From NCBI GenBank assembly GCA_036172665.1, contig CM069872.1:20935001-20999000 (forward strand): DNA of 64,000 bases. The letters run 5' to 3'. A program made the position numbers and the translations under genes. The notes below the pieces were generated by a model. It made no database searches. It had not been told where the DNA came from and worked only from the letters and a program-made list of their open reading frames with translations. Source of the DNA: Prosopocoilus inquinatus (Eukaryota; Arthropoda; Insecta; Coleoptera; Lucanidae). Shown here one piece after another: positions 9,540 through 21,431 of the stretch (positions within the stretch are counted from its first letter, which is position 1; every line of letters begins with the position of its first letter).

Positions 9540-10360
9540 CTCTAAAAGTAAACTTTACCCACAAAAATAATTTTCACAAAAAGGGGGAGAGAGACAAGGA
9601 TTGCACTTTCGATTGCAGTAATTAGTTTTCAAGCGGCTTGTGAGCTTACCAAACTGAACTGAAAGGTCTTCTCGTATATCAAAACAAAACTTAAGGAAAC
9701 ACAATTATTTTATATGAAGCAAAAATAATGATACTCAGTTCGGGCGGTTTTAAGTACACAATAATTCACTGCACGGGGAAAGCTTCTGCCTTCCGTACGC
9801 GAATTTCAAACTTGGGGAAGATTTACTGACTCTTAATTTAAATAAAAATAAAATTAAAATTGAAGTCCAAATTAAAATCGCCCCGGAGAATGGAGAAGAA
9901 AACGCGAACATTTACTGAAGCTGCAAGAAGGTCCGCGGATTAACTAATTGCAAAATTAAATGTTAACGTTTTTTATGAATTATCTCGCGACTTCCTCTCC
10001 GCGTTCCTGGGTCGAGCTTCCGCTCTAGATGTTCTCAAAACTAGATGGCGTAACTAAGTCATTTTGCCTTATTTTTTCTAAACTTCCGACGCTCTCAGAC
10101 CTGGACCGAGAAAGCTGATTCGACAGTATGTGCTAGATTAAACTTAAAATGAAACTTAAGAATTTTCTAAAATATCGTGTAGCATTGAATACGCGAAAGA
10201 TAAGCAATCATATTACTTTTTCCCGTAGAAACTATCTGTCGAACCAGATCTCACAGTTCTTAATGTCTACGTGATACAGGAAAGAAATGGCATATTTTTT
10301 ACGTTATACAGGTTGAAGTTTTCGGATTCTTATAGATATTTAAGGACAAAAACTATTGTT
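9540..10360. other. No gene seen
   Basis: AT-rich non-coding sequence with a slightly GC-richer part around 9960-10130. No open frame with recognisable similarity, no clear inverted repeat. It may include decayed Transib 5' sequence and Harbinger 3' sequence. Confidence 0.4.
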
Positions 10361-11147
10361 TTATTTAATTAAAAAAAAAAAAAATTCCAGAGGATAACCA
10401 CTGTCTCCTACCAAATGGCTGCTTCTATCACCTTGTTCGTAAGTTTCTTGTAAATGATTCCTTATTGTACCAGTTAGCCATACAGTGGCATCATGTACGG
10501 AACCGGGAAACCTGGCATTACATTCTAATATTTTAGTGTTAGCATCTGATATTAACATTACGTTGATTGTTGGTTTTCCTTTTCTATTGATATAAACGCA
10601 TGGGGGATGATTAATATCTGTATGTGGTGGTGCTATTATTTCTAAATGTGTGCCGTTAATGGCCCACACAACTTCTCTCAATCCAAATTTTCTAAATAAT
10701 TCTTGCTTTACAGCAATAATTTCGTTATGTGTAGTGGGAAAATGTACCCAAACAGGGAGTAACTTCTCAACAATTAACGAACAAATTTCAGTCACCGCTC
10801 TACTAACTGTAGGTTGACTAACAGAAATCCAGGTACATGAACCTACTGAATTTTTTTAACGGATATCATGTTATTGTTTTGGTTTGATATGTGAGGCATC
10901 AAATCGTTTATTAAGGTTACTGTACGTTGTTTATTTAATCGGAATAATGTAGTAAATTGTGTATAAGTTATATCAAAAGAATCCATTTCATCTTGTAAAC
11001 GTTTCTGTTGAATTCTCAAAAAATTTCTGAAATAGACTTTAATAATCTCTTTAATATTATTTTCACATTTCTTTGCCTATTATAATCTTCTTCTAATAAC
11101 AGTCCAATCAATGCAATATTATTATTAATAATATGTAAAATGTCCAT
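10361..11147 (-). pseudogene. PIF/Harbinger transposase (HARBI1-like) relic 2
   Basis: Starts at Met 11147 (MDILHIINNNIALIGLLLEE), the leucine-rich N-terminus of HARBI1-type proteins. It stops and shifts frame near 11040, then continues DSFDITYTQFTTLFRLNKQ, then after another shift WISVSQPTVSRAVTEICSLI. A 144-codon frame follows with VVWAINGTHLEI (first Asp site, here Asn), INVMLISDANTKILECNARFPGSVHDA, and HLVGDSGYPL (second Asp). It ends abruptly in an A-run at 10370-10384, losing the last third including the catalytic Glu. The D-to-N change at the first catalytic position would by itself remove activity. Confidence 0.75.
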
Positions 11148-11898
11148 ATATTTTTATTATTTTCAAAAATTATTATTTGCGAATTTTTTCTAAGAATTTC
11201 TGTCTCTTTCCGGCACTATTAAACTCATTCGTAAATATTTACAAGTCTGTAAGGTTTTCTGTAAGCAACAGAGAACACAGAATTGCATACCATTATGTAT
11301 CATCCATAAGCCTACAAAAAGATACAGAATTGCTTACAGATATGTTCGTACACATTGCCGTACAATTTTTCAAACTGAGGTTCTGCCTGATAAGAGCCAA
11401 TAGTGTGCTTACCTACCTGTTCAGGTGTCAGCAGGTTTACACCGTAACGGACGTTTCGGTATCGCCGACCAGCTTCAATGGGACGGGGTGGGAACTTTCA
11501 AACCTTACGCGAAAAGACAACCAAGGCGCCACGCAATTTTTTTTTTTTGGCAAAAGTGTTCACGGGGAAAATTAAGGAAACGCACCTCGTCCAAAATATT
11601 TTCAAAATAAATACCTTTATTTAATCAAACTCAAATAATTTGGTCGCCAAATTCTTATCAGCTTTTAACACAAAATTTAACAAAGCTAAATTAAAATTAA
11701 AATTTAGCCCTCACACAAATATCAGAAATAATATAACATACACTTTACGCAAGACTCAAAAGGGCGAGAACGTTCAATCAATGTGTCCAGAAAGGACCGT
11801 AACTAGATCAACAAAATTTGCTGTGTTCAATTCCGCAAAAAACGCACTATATTAAGTACTACAGCAACTCAAAAGATTCAACGATAAAGCAACAATAA
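11148..11898. other. No gene seen; pre-insertion flank of a piggyBac
   Basis: Mixed AT-rich sequence with a GC-richer stretch at 11420-11540 and a T-run at 11537. The open frame 11177-11575 has no recognisable motif and low coding character. This sequence resumes on the other side of the piggyBac at 16507, so it is part of an older unidentified repeat or plain intergenic DNA. Confidence 0.4.
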
Positions 11899-13643
11899 CC
11901 CTCCAGTGGTGGCGCTTCAATATTTTACACGACTAGTGGCGTTGGGTCTACTAGACCCGAATTGAATTAATTATGTAAAAGTGAAATAAAAAGAAGAAAT
12001 TACACAGGTGCGTATCTACAGTAATTGTATATAGTTCAAGTTCACAACCGTCAATTATACGTAGTTATGAATTTCCTTCTGTCAAAAGAAAACTTTATTG
12101 AGAAATAAAATTTTTAAAGAAAGAAAGTAACAAAACAATAGGAAATGTAACTAATTCGTATTATTTAACATTTAGACCGTCGTTTTATTTTATTTCAACA
12201 TTATCGATGCACTGAGAGCATAGAACTTTAGCATGTGTTAGGCACACGAATTTTTTACATACTTTACAAAAATATCGTGTTTTGCTATCTTTCTTGCAAT
12301 AATAGCAACGTCTTCTTGCACCTGGTGCTATTCATTCTTCCTGTGGGCCCTCGGTAGATGTTCCGGCTGCTTCTTGTCTTTTTTGACGTACATCACGAGG
12401 AATATTTATTTTAAAAGATCGACGTCGTAGATGATCTTCTGTCAAAGCCAATGCAAGATTTTTTATATAAAGCCTGCTCGTAACATCACTTTCTGCGTAG
12501 TTATTTGCGACGTATATTATTTGTGAATTTATTCCCGATATATTCAGCAATGCATAAAAAATAACCATAGGCCACCGTCGTGTATTACGAGCTACATCGT
12601 AAGTAGCACAGAACTTATCAACTTTATCGACTTCGCCTTTTGTTGAATTGTAAAACGTAATGATCTCTGGTTTGTTCTTCTCACCTGTTCTTTCGGTCGA
12701 TTGTGCCGTCGTGGTGCATACTGGATGCTAGAATCACGTTTCTATATTTTTTTGGTACATACGTTAAAATGGTAACATCTTCCTGGTAACCAAATATAGT
12801 AGAAAATACAGGACGCGCTTTTATATTCACAAATTCTAGTGGAAGTTCTCTTTTATTTTTTTTTACTGTCCCAAAATATGTCAGCCGATGGTCTTTCAGT
12901 AACTTTCTAATTAAATCGAAACTGGTAAACCAATTGTCACAGGTGATGTTTCTTCCTGTTCCCGATATTGGCGCTATTAGTCGCAGGACAACATTAGCAG
13001 GGTTATTAGCCACCCTATAAAGACCTTCTGGTTGCAAACCAACGTAGACTTCTAGGTTTGCAGTGTAGCTCATTTTAGCATCCACAAGAGCAAAAATTTT
13101 AATTCCGTATTTATTTGGCTTACTTGGGATGTATTGCTTAAATCTACAACGTCCTCTAAAAGCTTCCAATTTCTCGTCAATGGTTCCATATTCACCAATT
13201 GTGTAACAAGATTTACAGTTTTCAACAAATTTATCGAATACATCACGAATTGGCGCTAACTTATCCACTCGTTTCCTTTCTTCCCGGCTTTGGAGATCAT
13301 CAAATCGTAAACATCTTAGCAAGAATAGGAAACGATTCTCGGACATGGTCAACCAAAATCTTTCTACACCAGTTCCTTTTTTGTCCCAAAGTTCTTTCGT
13401 GTTAAGGCGGCTACTTTTTAAGCAACCTGACAAATATAATAAACCAAATAATGCCTTTATTTCAGTAATATCTGTTGGTCTGGTAGCTCTTTCTCTATGG
13501 TATTTATCTGACTGATTCAATATGTACTTATTTGTATTATTCACAATTATTTGCAGTATTTCTTCAGTAAAAAAGAGTCCCCAACATTCCAATACAGATT
13601 TCATATTTCTTGCAGCACCTTTTACCCTTGGTAAGTTGATAAC

Positions 13644-15908
13644 TAAAGAGCGGATTCTATGCTAAATGCATATTGCATGCATATTTTGCATATTTGAGCA
13701 TTTTGTTCAATTTTCGCATATTTCTTAAAAACGTGCATATATATGCATATTTGAAAGAATTTGTGTCGAAGTGAGTAAATTTTTTCCTGAATTCTTAATT
13801 CGTCAGAACATGTTGTTGCATTAATTAGGGTCTAGTTTGCACTCTTCTTGGGCTTAAGCAGGCAGAATTTTCCAAGTAGTGAATTCGGGATTTCCAAGTA
13901 CTTTCTTAACGATGCGGTGGGGCGTTCATGTTTGCAATATTGTTTCATCACTTCTTCACGGATTATTAGTCGGTTATTGCTGCGAACGTTTAGTTCTTCC
14001 GTAAAAGTATTTTTGTTTGTGAGAAGTGCAATATGCCGAAAGACAATTCGAGCCTGGTTAATTCCTGGATCAGAAGCTATCCCGAGCTCGCTTACACCAA
14101 TGGAAGCGTATTCTGTAAAGCCAGTAGTAAAATGGTAAGTTTTAAGTTTGTTTTCTTCCTCCTTAGGTAAATATTTGCTTGGTTCTTGAATATTGAAAGT
14201 TCAGACAGTTTAAAAAAATTCAAGTTCTTATTGTAGATACCAACCCAACGAAAATTTTCGGTCACACAACATGTCGGGACAGAACTACACAAGTCAAAAT
14301 GCAAGAAGATGAATGAATCGAAAACATTTCAATTACCCTTAGACAGTGGACCGTCGTTGATGACTTCATCTAATGAACAACAAGAATTTAATGCTGATTT
14401 ATGCGAGGCGATGATTTGTGCAAACATACCTTTGAAAAAACTGCAAAATTCTATTTTTAAAAGTTTTTTGGAAAAATATACCAAGAAAAATGTTCCCGAT
14501 GAAAGTACGTTAAGAAAAAATTACGTGCCTCGCATCTACAACGATACTCTAAAAGAAGTCAAGAAAATCGTAGAAAATCAATATATTTATTTTATTGTGG
14601 ATGAAACTACTGATTCTTGTGGGCCTTACATTGTAAATTTGTTAATAGGGTCTTTGCGGGAAGATAAACCTAGTGAATCTTATTTAATAGCCTGTACACA
14701 GTTAGACAAAACTAATCATTTAAGTATTTTAAGATCTGTTAATGAATGTTTTATGAAATTTTTCTCACCTAATGTAGTAAGGTAAGGTAAGTAAAAAATT
14801 TACTTATGGTATCAGATGCTGCCCCTTACATGGTTAAAGCCGGGCAGCAATTTAAAACAATTTATAAAAATTTAGTTCACGTGAGTTGTTTAGCTCATGG
14901 ATGTAACAGAGTAGCTGAACATATTAGATGTGAATTTTCTGATGTAAATCTACTAATTAGTACCATTAAAAAAATATTTGTCAAAAGTCCCCTACGAGTT
15001 CAATTGTACAGGGAAAAATTGCCGAATGTACCTTTACCTCCCGAACCAGTGTTGACTAGGTGTGGAACTTGGTTGGAAGCGGCAACGTTTTATGCTGAAC
15101 ATTTTGTAGCAATTAAGGAATTGGTTGTAGAGTTTAATGCCCAAGATAGTGCTGCTATTGCAAAGGCACAAAATATTGTAACAAAAACTTCATTGGCAAA
15201 TCAACTGAACTTCATCAAAATGCATTACAGTTTTGTAATACAAACTATAAACAATTTAGAAAAACCGAAAATGTCTTTAATAGAATCCGTTAAAATTGTT
15301 AAAGAATTTAAAGAGAATATTTCAAAAGTTCCAGGTAAAATCGGCAGTTCAGTAAATAAAAAATGTTTATCCGTTTTAGATAAAAATAGCGGCTTAAAAA
15401 CCCTTGAGGAAATTTACGAAATTTTGAATGGAAACTTTGAAATTGACTTAAGTGTAGAATTTTCAGCTATGAGTCACTTTAAATATGCCCCAATTACCTC
15501 CGTGGATGTTGAAAGGAGTTTTTCAATTTATAAAAATATTTTGTCAGATAAAAGGCAAAATTTCCTGGTAGAGAACTTGGAAAAACACATTGTTGTAAAT
15601 TATAATCGAAGATTTTTTTAGTCGTTATAATATTTACTTAATAATGTACATACATAATATACATACTTCCTTCATATAAGCGTTTACAAATAAATGTAAA
15701 TAAATTGTATAAAATATAATGTTTTTTATTTGAATAAGAATGCCCATAAAACACAGTAGACCAGTTATTGCATTACTTGAAGTGTTCGGCCTATCTTGGA
15801 CATATTTCGCCATTTTTAGTGCATATATATGTGCATATTTCATCATTTTTTAGTGCATATATATGCGCATATTTCATCAAAATTACTCGCATATAAATCC
15901 GCTCTCTA
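13644..15908 (+). mobile_element. hAT element, copy 1 (CGGBP1/ZBED-like family)
   Basis: 2265 bp, bounded by TAAAGAGCGGATTCTATGC and the reverse complement of GCATATAAATCCGCTCTCTA, with an exact 8 bp duplication TTGATAAC (13636-13643 and 15909-15916), the hAT hallmark. Both ends hold clustered GCATAT subterminal motifs. Nearly identical to copy 2 at 40462-42721. It interrupts the piggyBac transposase gene. Confidence 0.92.
14033..15621 (+). pseudogene. hAT transposase, copy 1 (one disrupted segment)
   Basis: Same two-exon layout as copy 2: exon 14033-14134 (MPKDNSSLVNSWIRSYPEL and the first CxxC of the BED finger), intron from gtaagt, then exon from 14225. The frame is open to about 14785, where the expected segment is replaced by a 5-base-longer run (agtaaggtaaggtaagtaa) that introduces a stop and frameshift. 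It reopens from 14806 to the TAG/TAA end at 15621. Catalytic features remain: [56 protein letters not shown] Trp conserved in copy 2 (RWGTWLEAA) is Cys here (RCGTWLEAA). Damaged copy of a recently active element. Confidence 0.85.
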
Positions 15909-16506
15909 TTGATAACAAAATTTTCTTTTCTCGTTCTTATATTTCTGGGTGCACAATGTTTTCTCCATATTGTTATGCCATCTTTCGCAACGAAGGAACA
16001 CTTTCATAGTAACAGGAACTACCTCTTCTTCAGAATCTTTACCCTCCTGTTCAGTTTCACTATTGGATAACCTTTCCTCTGTGAAGTCATCATCTTCTAA
16101 CTCTTCATCACTATCATTTACTTCTTCAGCTTCGGTTTCCTCCCACAAACGGAGTAACCTCGCCTGCTCCTTCTCATAATAACTCATATCTAAATTTAAT
16201 AGAAAGCATTGCTAAGAGTAAATACCAACAAATTATCTGCAAATAATTTACCGTATGTCACAGCAATAAATATTTAAAAAAGTTCACTTCTGTATCACCG
16301 AACGTGGCGCTGGGTCTCACAGACTTTTATGCTTATTACTCTAAGATCTCTATCACGTACACTGGCAATACTCAGTAGACTGGTTCAAGTATCGACAATA
16401 GGAAGGTACTGAAATGCAGAGATACCAACTCACTCCCGTGACAAAATTATCAAAGAAACTAACTCTGTCAGGTCTGAGAGACTGGGCGCCACTTCTGGAG
16501 GGTTAA

Positions 16507-16691
16507 AATAAAAATATCAAGTCCGACCATTTGTCGATTATCGTTCCTCACGGTCACGTCTGCTCAGAGATAACGGCGGACCGGACCCAAACGTTAGCCT
16601 TACGTGGAACAAACACCATACGATGGCCGGGAACGGGGTGAAACACGTCCGCCTCCTTCTGCCTTGTCGAAGCTGCCCGCCGGTGTTGAAG
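16507..16691. other. No gene seen; GC-richer flank
   Basis: A moderately GC-rich stretch between the piggyBac right end and the non-autonomous hAT. It continues in register at 17380 beyond the hAT. No coding signal. Confidence 0.4.
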
Positions 16692-17379
16692 CAGAGTTGC
16701 CAGTATTTTCATAGTACAAGTCGCCATATAGATTAACAGATGTCGCCCAAATCGCCTACTTTACAATGATCCTTACCCTTACAGTGAGTATACAGCTGGT
16801 ATACAGATTATACTACCAATTTTTCGGTAATCTACCGATTTTTAAATTTTTTACTGGTCTACTGTTTGGCACTAGTATTCTACGGAAAAGCTACGGGATT
16901 TTCGATTTTTGTTTGTTCTTTATTTTAGCCTTTTTCCTAAACTGAGTGGAAGACCAGTCAATTGATTTTCAATCTGATTGAACTCCGTCTTTTACTTCTA
17001 TTTTTAATATAGGTAGATACATCTGAATTTTATCTCTAGAGTTTATACCTTAGTAAGGATAGAGGTATATAAACGATTTTGAACGTTTTAACAACTGACA
17101 TACTCTGAATTGACAATCAGAATTGCCATCGGCACCCTGCACGGCGACTTATTGAGTTTCTCATCAACATTTAAATAAAAATAACCCTGTGAATTTGATT
17201 ACCCTGAGCATCTTTCTGAACTCTTGACTTATTTTAGCAATGTTTATGTAGCCCAAATCGCCTAAATTCTTTCTTATTTTAGCCCAAAATGTCGCCTGTC
17301 GCCAATATATATTTCTTGTCGCAAAACAGACGTTGAAGGTAATCCAATTGGCGACAAATCGCCCATACTGACAACCCTG
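16692..17379. mobile_element. Non-autonomous hAT element (688 bp)
   Basis: Begins CAGAGTTGCCAGTAT and ends with the reverse complement of CAGGGTTGTCAGTAT. The exact 8 bp duplication TGTTGAAG lies at 16684-16691 and 17380-17387. No transposase frame inside. Similar CAGTGTTGCCA termini mark the hAT elements at 35239 and 45183, so they may belong to one superfamily branch. Confidence 0.85.
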
Positions 17380-17614
17380 TGTTGAAGTGTTCCGAAGACA
17401 TCGGGGCGAGAGGAATAAGCAATGTGGCGGCGCCGTACGGTGGGCGGGGTAGATAAGAAAGCGCACAAAAATAAAAGCCGACAAGGGAAAGAAACACGCC
17501 AACATGACACCTGAAATAAACTAACTCCCTCAAACGTTAACTCACCTGTCCACTAAATTTCAGAAATCGAGCAGGCTTGGAGAAATGTCGAGCGAGTCGA
17601 GTCTTGTAACATTT

Positions 17615-20031
17615 GAAGACTACAGAGGAAGAACGATCCAACTCACATTGTAACAGTTTCAAGATAATCGCACTTGAAAGTTTTAAGATTTACACAGATG
17701 GGAGGATTGAATATAACAAGTCATAACATTTTTGTTTATTAAAGTTTACAAATATAGACAATAATTATTGCATGTAAAAAATAAGGCAAAGAATTCTGAA
17801 CTTATCTAAGTAAAAGAAATATAAATGTTCGTCATTTCAGTGTATGGAAAACGGATCCAAGTCCATGGTAAGAAGTCGAGTGTTTCAGAAGTCACATCAT
17901 ATCTCTTTGCCATCTAAATACTCGTGCTATAAAAATAGGTACTACTTTAGTAAGAAGGTTCTTGTTCGACTCCTGTCACTTACCATGTCTGCATCATCTA
18001 TATGGGCATTCTTCTCAGCACAAGGCAAATTAGTGTAGTAATCTTGTAAACTTTCATCCACAAACTTTTTAAGAAACTGCAACTGCTCATACTTAAGCTT
18101 ACGTACAGGAAGTAGGTTACTGTAAAGTTTCTCCGGTACTTTAGCTCCCCTACATGGTATGATTGGAGGTTTAATAACAAAGCTTGACATAGCTCCATTG
18201 CAGCTATCTCTCATTTCCACAGGTCTCGAATGTTCATTACTTATTACTAGCTCTTTTACGTGTCTTGTTGGAAGGGGAGAAGTTTTTCTATACATGGGTT
18301 GTAGAAATTTCGTCCAAGCAGAAAAAAAATCAGTTGTGTACTCAATGACACTAAAAGGGTTTGGTTTCACTCTGGCAGATTTGAAAACCTCTACCCATTG
18401 AGATGGAACTTCTACTCTCGTTTTTTGTTTGATTTGTTTGTCACATTCTAAGTATGAGTGGCCGCGAATTGGAAATATAAGTTTTATTGTATCAAATCTG
18501 CGTTTATCATGGACAATGTGATGCAAGAATCGAATGATGGTGTAATTCTTGTTCTGTCCAGCGCATGAGTCGCAGAATATTTCCAAATCCCTTACAGATC
18601 GTGAAAACACATTAAAGCAAAAATGGTACAGAAATGAGGCGACTTCATCAGCACCTTTCGTGGCAATAGTCTGAGGATATGTGTAAAAAATTGCCTCATT
18701 GGTGGATAGCTGATGGATATTAAAACTGATGAACGTCAGCTGTCTCTTATAGTATACATCATTCGTTGTGACGTTAGATATGGGGAGATTTTTCGAAAAG
18801 TTCATAGTAATAGCTTCCATCGACACATCCTGTCTTGACTTTTTCCTTGCAAGCCGTTTTCTACTGTAAAAAGTAGATGCTTTTATTTTGTGCACTTTAT
18901 TTTCGGTTTCTAGACGAGTAAGCTGAGCTTGTAGGTTTAATTGTACTTCACGTTCAGTCGAATTATCCAGTTTTGCTTTTAATGATTGCAGTTTAATGGA
19001 ATGCTCATCACACGTACTGCATGTATCGGAACGGGGATATCCGAAGCTAATATTAAAATCCTTTACAAAAATTTGTCTGTATGATTCATAAGATAGCGAT
19101 GCATTAGGAAATTTTTCCCCGTAGAGCTCGTGCATTTTTTTAACATTAAGTTCTTCCGGAAGATACAGTTTCGACGATTTCTTTAAACCATAATGCGACG
19201 TCCTACCTTTAAGGGAACGGATGTGATTACGCACACACTCAATGACTTCAGACTGCAGCTCGTGGGGTCGATTTTTATGTTTGCCTCGCATATCAGCACA
19301 ACTATGTCCTTCCTTTCTTAGATAACCTTTTAACGTCATAAGACGTCGATTGGTAAGGTCGTGTAATGACATAAAAGCTTTCTGACATACTGAAATTTCC
19401 TTCATGCTCTGGTTTAGTTTAAGTTTAAGTTTACTGTTTCTTCACTGTTCCTTGGTCTTCTTTGAAAATCCTTTAGACCGATTAATCCACACAAGTAGCT
19501 GTTTTGTTCATTTCTGTCCCCCAGCCTATTGAAACTTGCAATAAGTTCTTGCCTCATCTCAGTTGATATGATCTCAAAACAATGGAGTTTAGTGCAGCCA
19601 CATGGTTCCCCTGTTTCATACGCATGATTTCTCATAGATTTTGCAGCGTCACTTACCCGGCCATGGATCTTTTTTTTACTAGTTTTTAAGACACTTCAGG
19701 GTACTTCACCATCATCGCTAGTTTCTGACATGGTACTACAACAATAAAACACATAAGTTTATCTTTATCACATCACCACTGACATTCACTACTTTATAAC
19801 TGAGCTACGCGATTTCTAAACGTTTTCATGCGCAAGGAGTTCAGGCGGAGTGGACTTAGATCGTTATTCCAAAGTATCGTATATATTCAGTGCCTATTTT
19901 AACGGACTTAGAACGGTATTATTGTAAACATTTTATGTTCATAGTAAACTAACATATAATGGGTATCAGATGGCACCATTATCGTAATGTTAGATTTTTT
20001 GGACTTAGATCGTTCTTCCCCTGTAGTCTTC
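17615..20031 (-). mobile_element. Terminal-inverted-repeat element carrying a DUF7869-family protein
   Basis: The left end GAAGACTACAGAGGAAGAAC and the reverse complement of the right end GAAGACTACAGGGGAAGAAC match over about 30 bases with three or four mismatches (continuing GATCYAAST). ATTT directly flanks both ends (17611-17614 and 20032-20035), giving a candidate 4 bp target duplication. GGACTTAGATCGTTATTCC-like motifs repeat near the right end at 19852, 19903 and 20001; they match the terminal repeat itself. The single large protein inside occupies most of the 2417 bp. Together this is the form of a cut-and-paste DNA transposon. The 4 bp duplication recalls Sola-type superfamilies, but that link is a guess. 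Confidence 0.7.
17942..19731 (-). pseudogene. DUF7869-family protein, putative transposase, near-intact
   Basis: From Met 19731 (MSETSDDGEVP) one TGA follows at once, then VSDAAKSMRNHAYETG and a Cys-containing part (GEPCGCTKLHC) run to about 19420. There a TTTAAG micro-repeat coincides with a one-base frame slip, and a 487-codon frame follows to 17942. Motifs seen: SYESYRQIFVKDFNISFGYP, DTCSTCDEH, a helical charged stretch around 18900-18990, YYKRQLTFISFNIH, ATKGADEVASFLYH, FCDSCAGQNKN and FPIRGHSYLECDKQIKQK. I recognise the pattern as the insect-expanded DUF7869 family of unknown function. The Asp positions in CDSCAGQN and LECDK are candidate metal ligands, and the usual upstream Asp (xFDxQKNLP) reads MNFSKNLP here. 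Function as transposase is inferred from the flanking inverted repeats. Confidence 0.7.
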
Positions 20032-20603
20032 ATTTATTATCGGAGTGACCGTGGAATACATCGGACCAAAGTCGATGCAGGAATTTCTCCTCGAACTGGA
20101 GCAAGTTCGTACTACCATAAACACCGATGGGGTGACACCCACACCAAATAACATGCGACCACTTCCGAGGGAGCAGCGAGAATGAATGTTTTAACCTCGT
20201 TCGGAATGTCACATAAAAGAAGAGGGATGAACGAAAAGAAAGAGAACAAAGCGTCGAATCCAATCACTGAAAAATATTAGGTAAGCAACAGCCAATGAGA
20301 TCAAAATGTCAGGGGTCATTTACCAAGTTCGAACCGATCGTTATTTGCGATACACTTTGCAACGGCGGACGCTTCGGGGAAAAAAAGGAAACATCGCCCC
20401 CTTCAACCGCCGAAGAAAATAATTCTCACAAATTCCCAATCGTTTCTGTGTAAATCCATTTAACACTCCCGAGATGAAATTTCAGGAAAAAATCCGCCAA
20501 GGAAATAAAGAAACAATCGTGTTAGCGAATCGTAAAAGAAAGGTTTTCGGCGTAATAAAATGATCTCGCTTGGCCTGGTGCGCGTGTAAAGCGATTCAAC
20601 CGG
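20032..20603. other. No gene seen
   Basis: Unique-looking, mixed-composition sequence. Minus-strand frame 20030-20263 has no recognisable motif and starts inside the DUF7869 element's flank. Probably the pre-insertion flank that continues from before 17611. Confidence 0.4.
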
Positions 20604-21360
20604 CTAGACTATAAATAGCACCAATCGAGAAGGCGACGTGCCTCCACAAGGGATTTCGCTAACTAGGTTTTCTTCTATTAATGAACTTGGGCTACCTGTA
20701 TGTAAAATAGAAATTATGCTAATATATTTATACTCGATGTCCAACTTGGCCTCAACTCGATACGATGGTACCATTTCCACTAGGGGTTCAAGCAGGTGAC
20801 TCGTACTGTCTGGGACTTCGGCGGGCAACTTCCGTTTTGGGCAGGACTTTCTCAAATATTCCGTGGAACCACATGTGAAACAGGATCCTCGTGCTCTTGC
20901 AGGTTTTGGGCAGCTTGAAGCATAGTGTCCCAATGTGTTACAGTTAAAACATTTAACTATTGCCGCCACTGATAATTTTTTGGAAACCACAATCGTTGCA
21001 GTTTTAGTTTGATTTAAGACACTAGACACTTTCATTTTTGTATGGGAAAGACTCCTTTTCGATGAAGTTATTTCACTCATTACGGTAAGCAGATCAGTCA
21101 ATTTGTTAAAACGAGACATCTTGGCTTGGCACTGCAAAGCTGGATGATCAAACTCTTCAATCAGGTAAGTAATTAACATTGGTTCGCTTAAGTTCAATTT
21201 ATTTCCCAGTATTATCTTGTCGTAATAATACATCGTGAGTTTTTCACCTTTTGTCCACATTCGAGTTTCAAATATGTCTTTCTTATTCAAAGGTCATCTG
21301 GCTGACACTTGATGAGTTTCCCAACGTTTCTTTGTTTTCTGTAGAATTTTCTGTATACAC
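20604..21360 (-). pseudogene. Retrotransposon gag and start of protease, fragment
   Basis: Begins in KKRWETHQVSAR with a frame slip near 21290, then FETRMWTKGEKLTMYYYDK and a helical capsid-like part. Two zinc knuckles follow: CFNCNTLGHYASSC (complete CCHC) and CFTCGSTEYLRKSC (His replaced by Tyr). A degraded aspartic protease start reads ILHTGSPSSLI, where LDTGS is expected. This is a Ty3/gypsy-like gag-pro. The Asp-to-His change removes protease activity. No RT follows; the fragment stops at 20604. Confidence 0.65.
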
Positions 21361-21431
21361 AGGCCTAATAACACCAACAGGGTAATCACAAATGTATAGT
21401 CGAAACACAAATTGTGGTTTCATGTTTCAAA

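Larger units (their letters stand above)
12185..16187 (-). pseudogene. piggyBac transposase, split by a hAT and frameshifted
   Basis: Piece 1 (16187-15906) has an acidic N-terminus (EELEDDDFTEERLSNSETEQ) and already contains a frame slip before the insertion. Piece 2 (about 13635-12681) holds the core: GTIDEKLEAFRGRC (first Asp), NITCDNWFTSFDLI (second Asp). After a frameshift near 12690, KGEVDKVDKFCATYD (third Asp) and RRWPMVIFYALLN continue to 12335. One in-frame TGA at 12332 precedes the C-terminal cysteine-rich domain (RRCYYCKK, YFCKVCKKFVC, CSQCI), ending in TAA at 12185. The catalytic triad and zinc-binding tail are all present in sequence but not in one frame. Confidence 0.88.
11899..16502 (-). 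mobile_element. piggyBac element 1 with nested hAT
   Basis: Left terminus CCCTCCAGTGGTGGCGC (from 11899) and right terminus the reverse complement of GGCGCCACTTCTGGAGGG (ending 16502). TTAA follows the right end (16503-16506); the left side has ATAA (11895-11898), a one-base decay of TTAA. A subterminal GTGGCGYTGGGTCT motif occurs near each end in direct orientation. Without the 2265 bp hAT and its duplicated 8 bp, the element is about 2.3 kb, a normal piggyBac size. Confidence 0.85.

Noticed and set aside
20030..20263. 77-codon minus-strand frame
   Set aside because: Overlaps the DUF7869 element border and has no similarity to known proteins.
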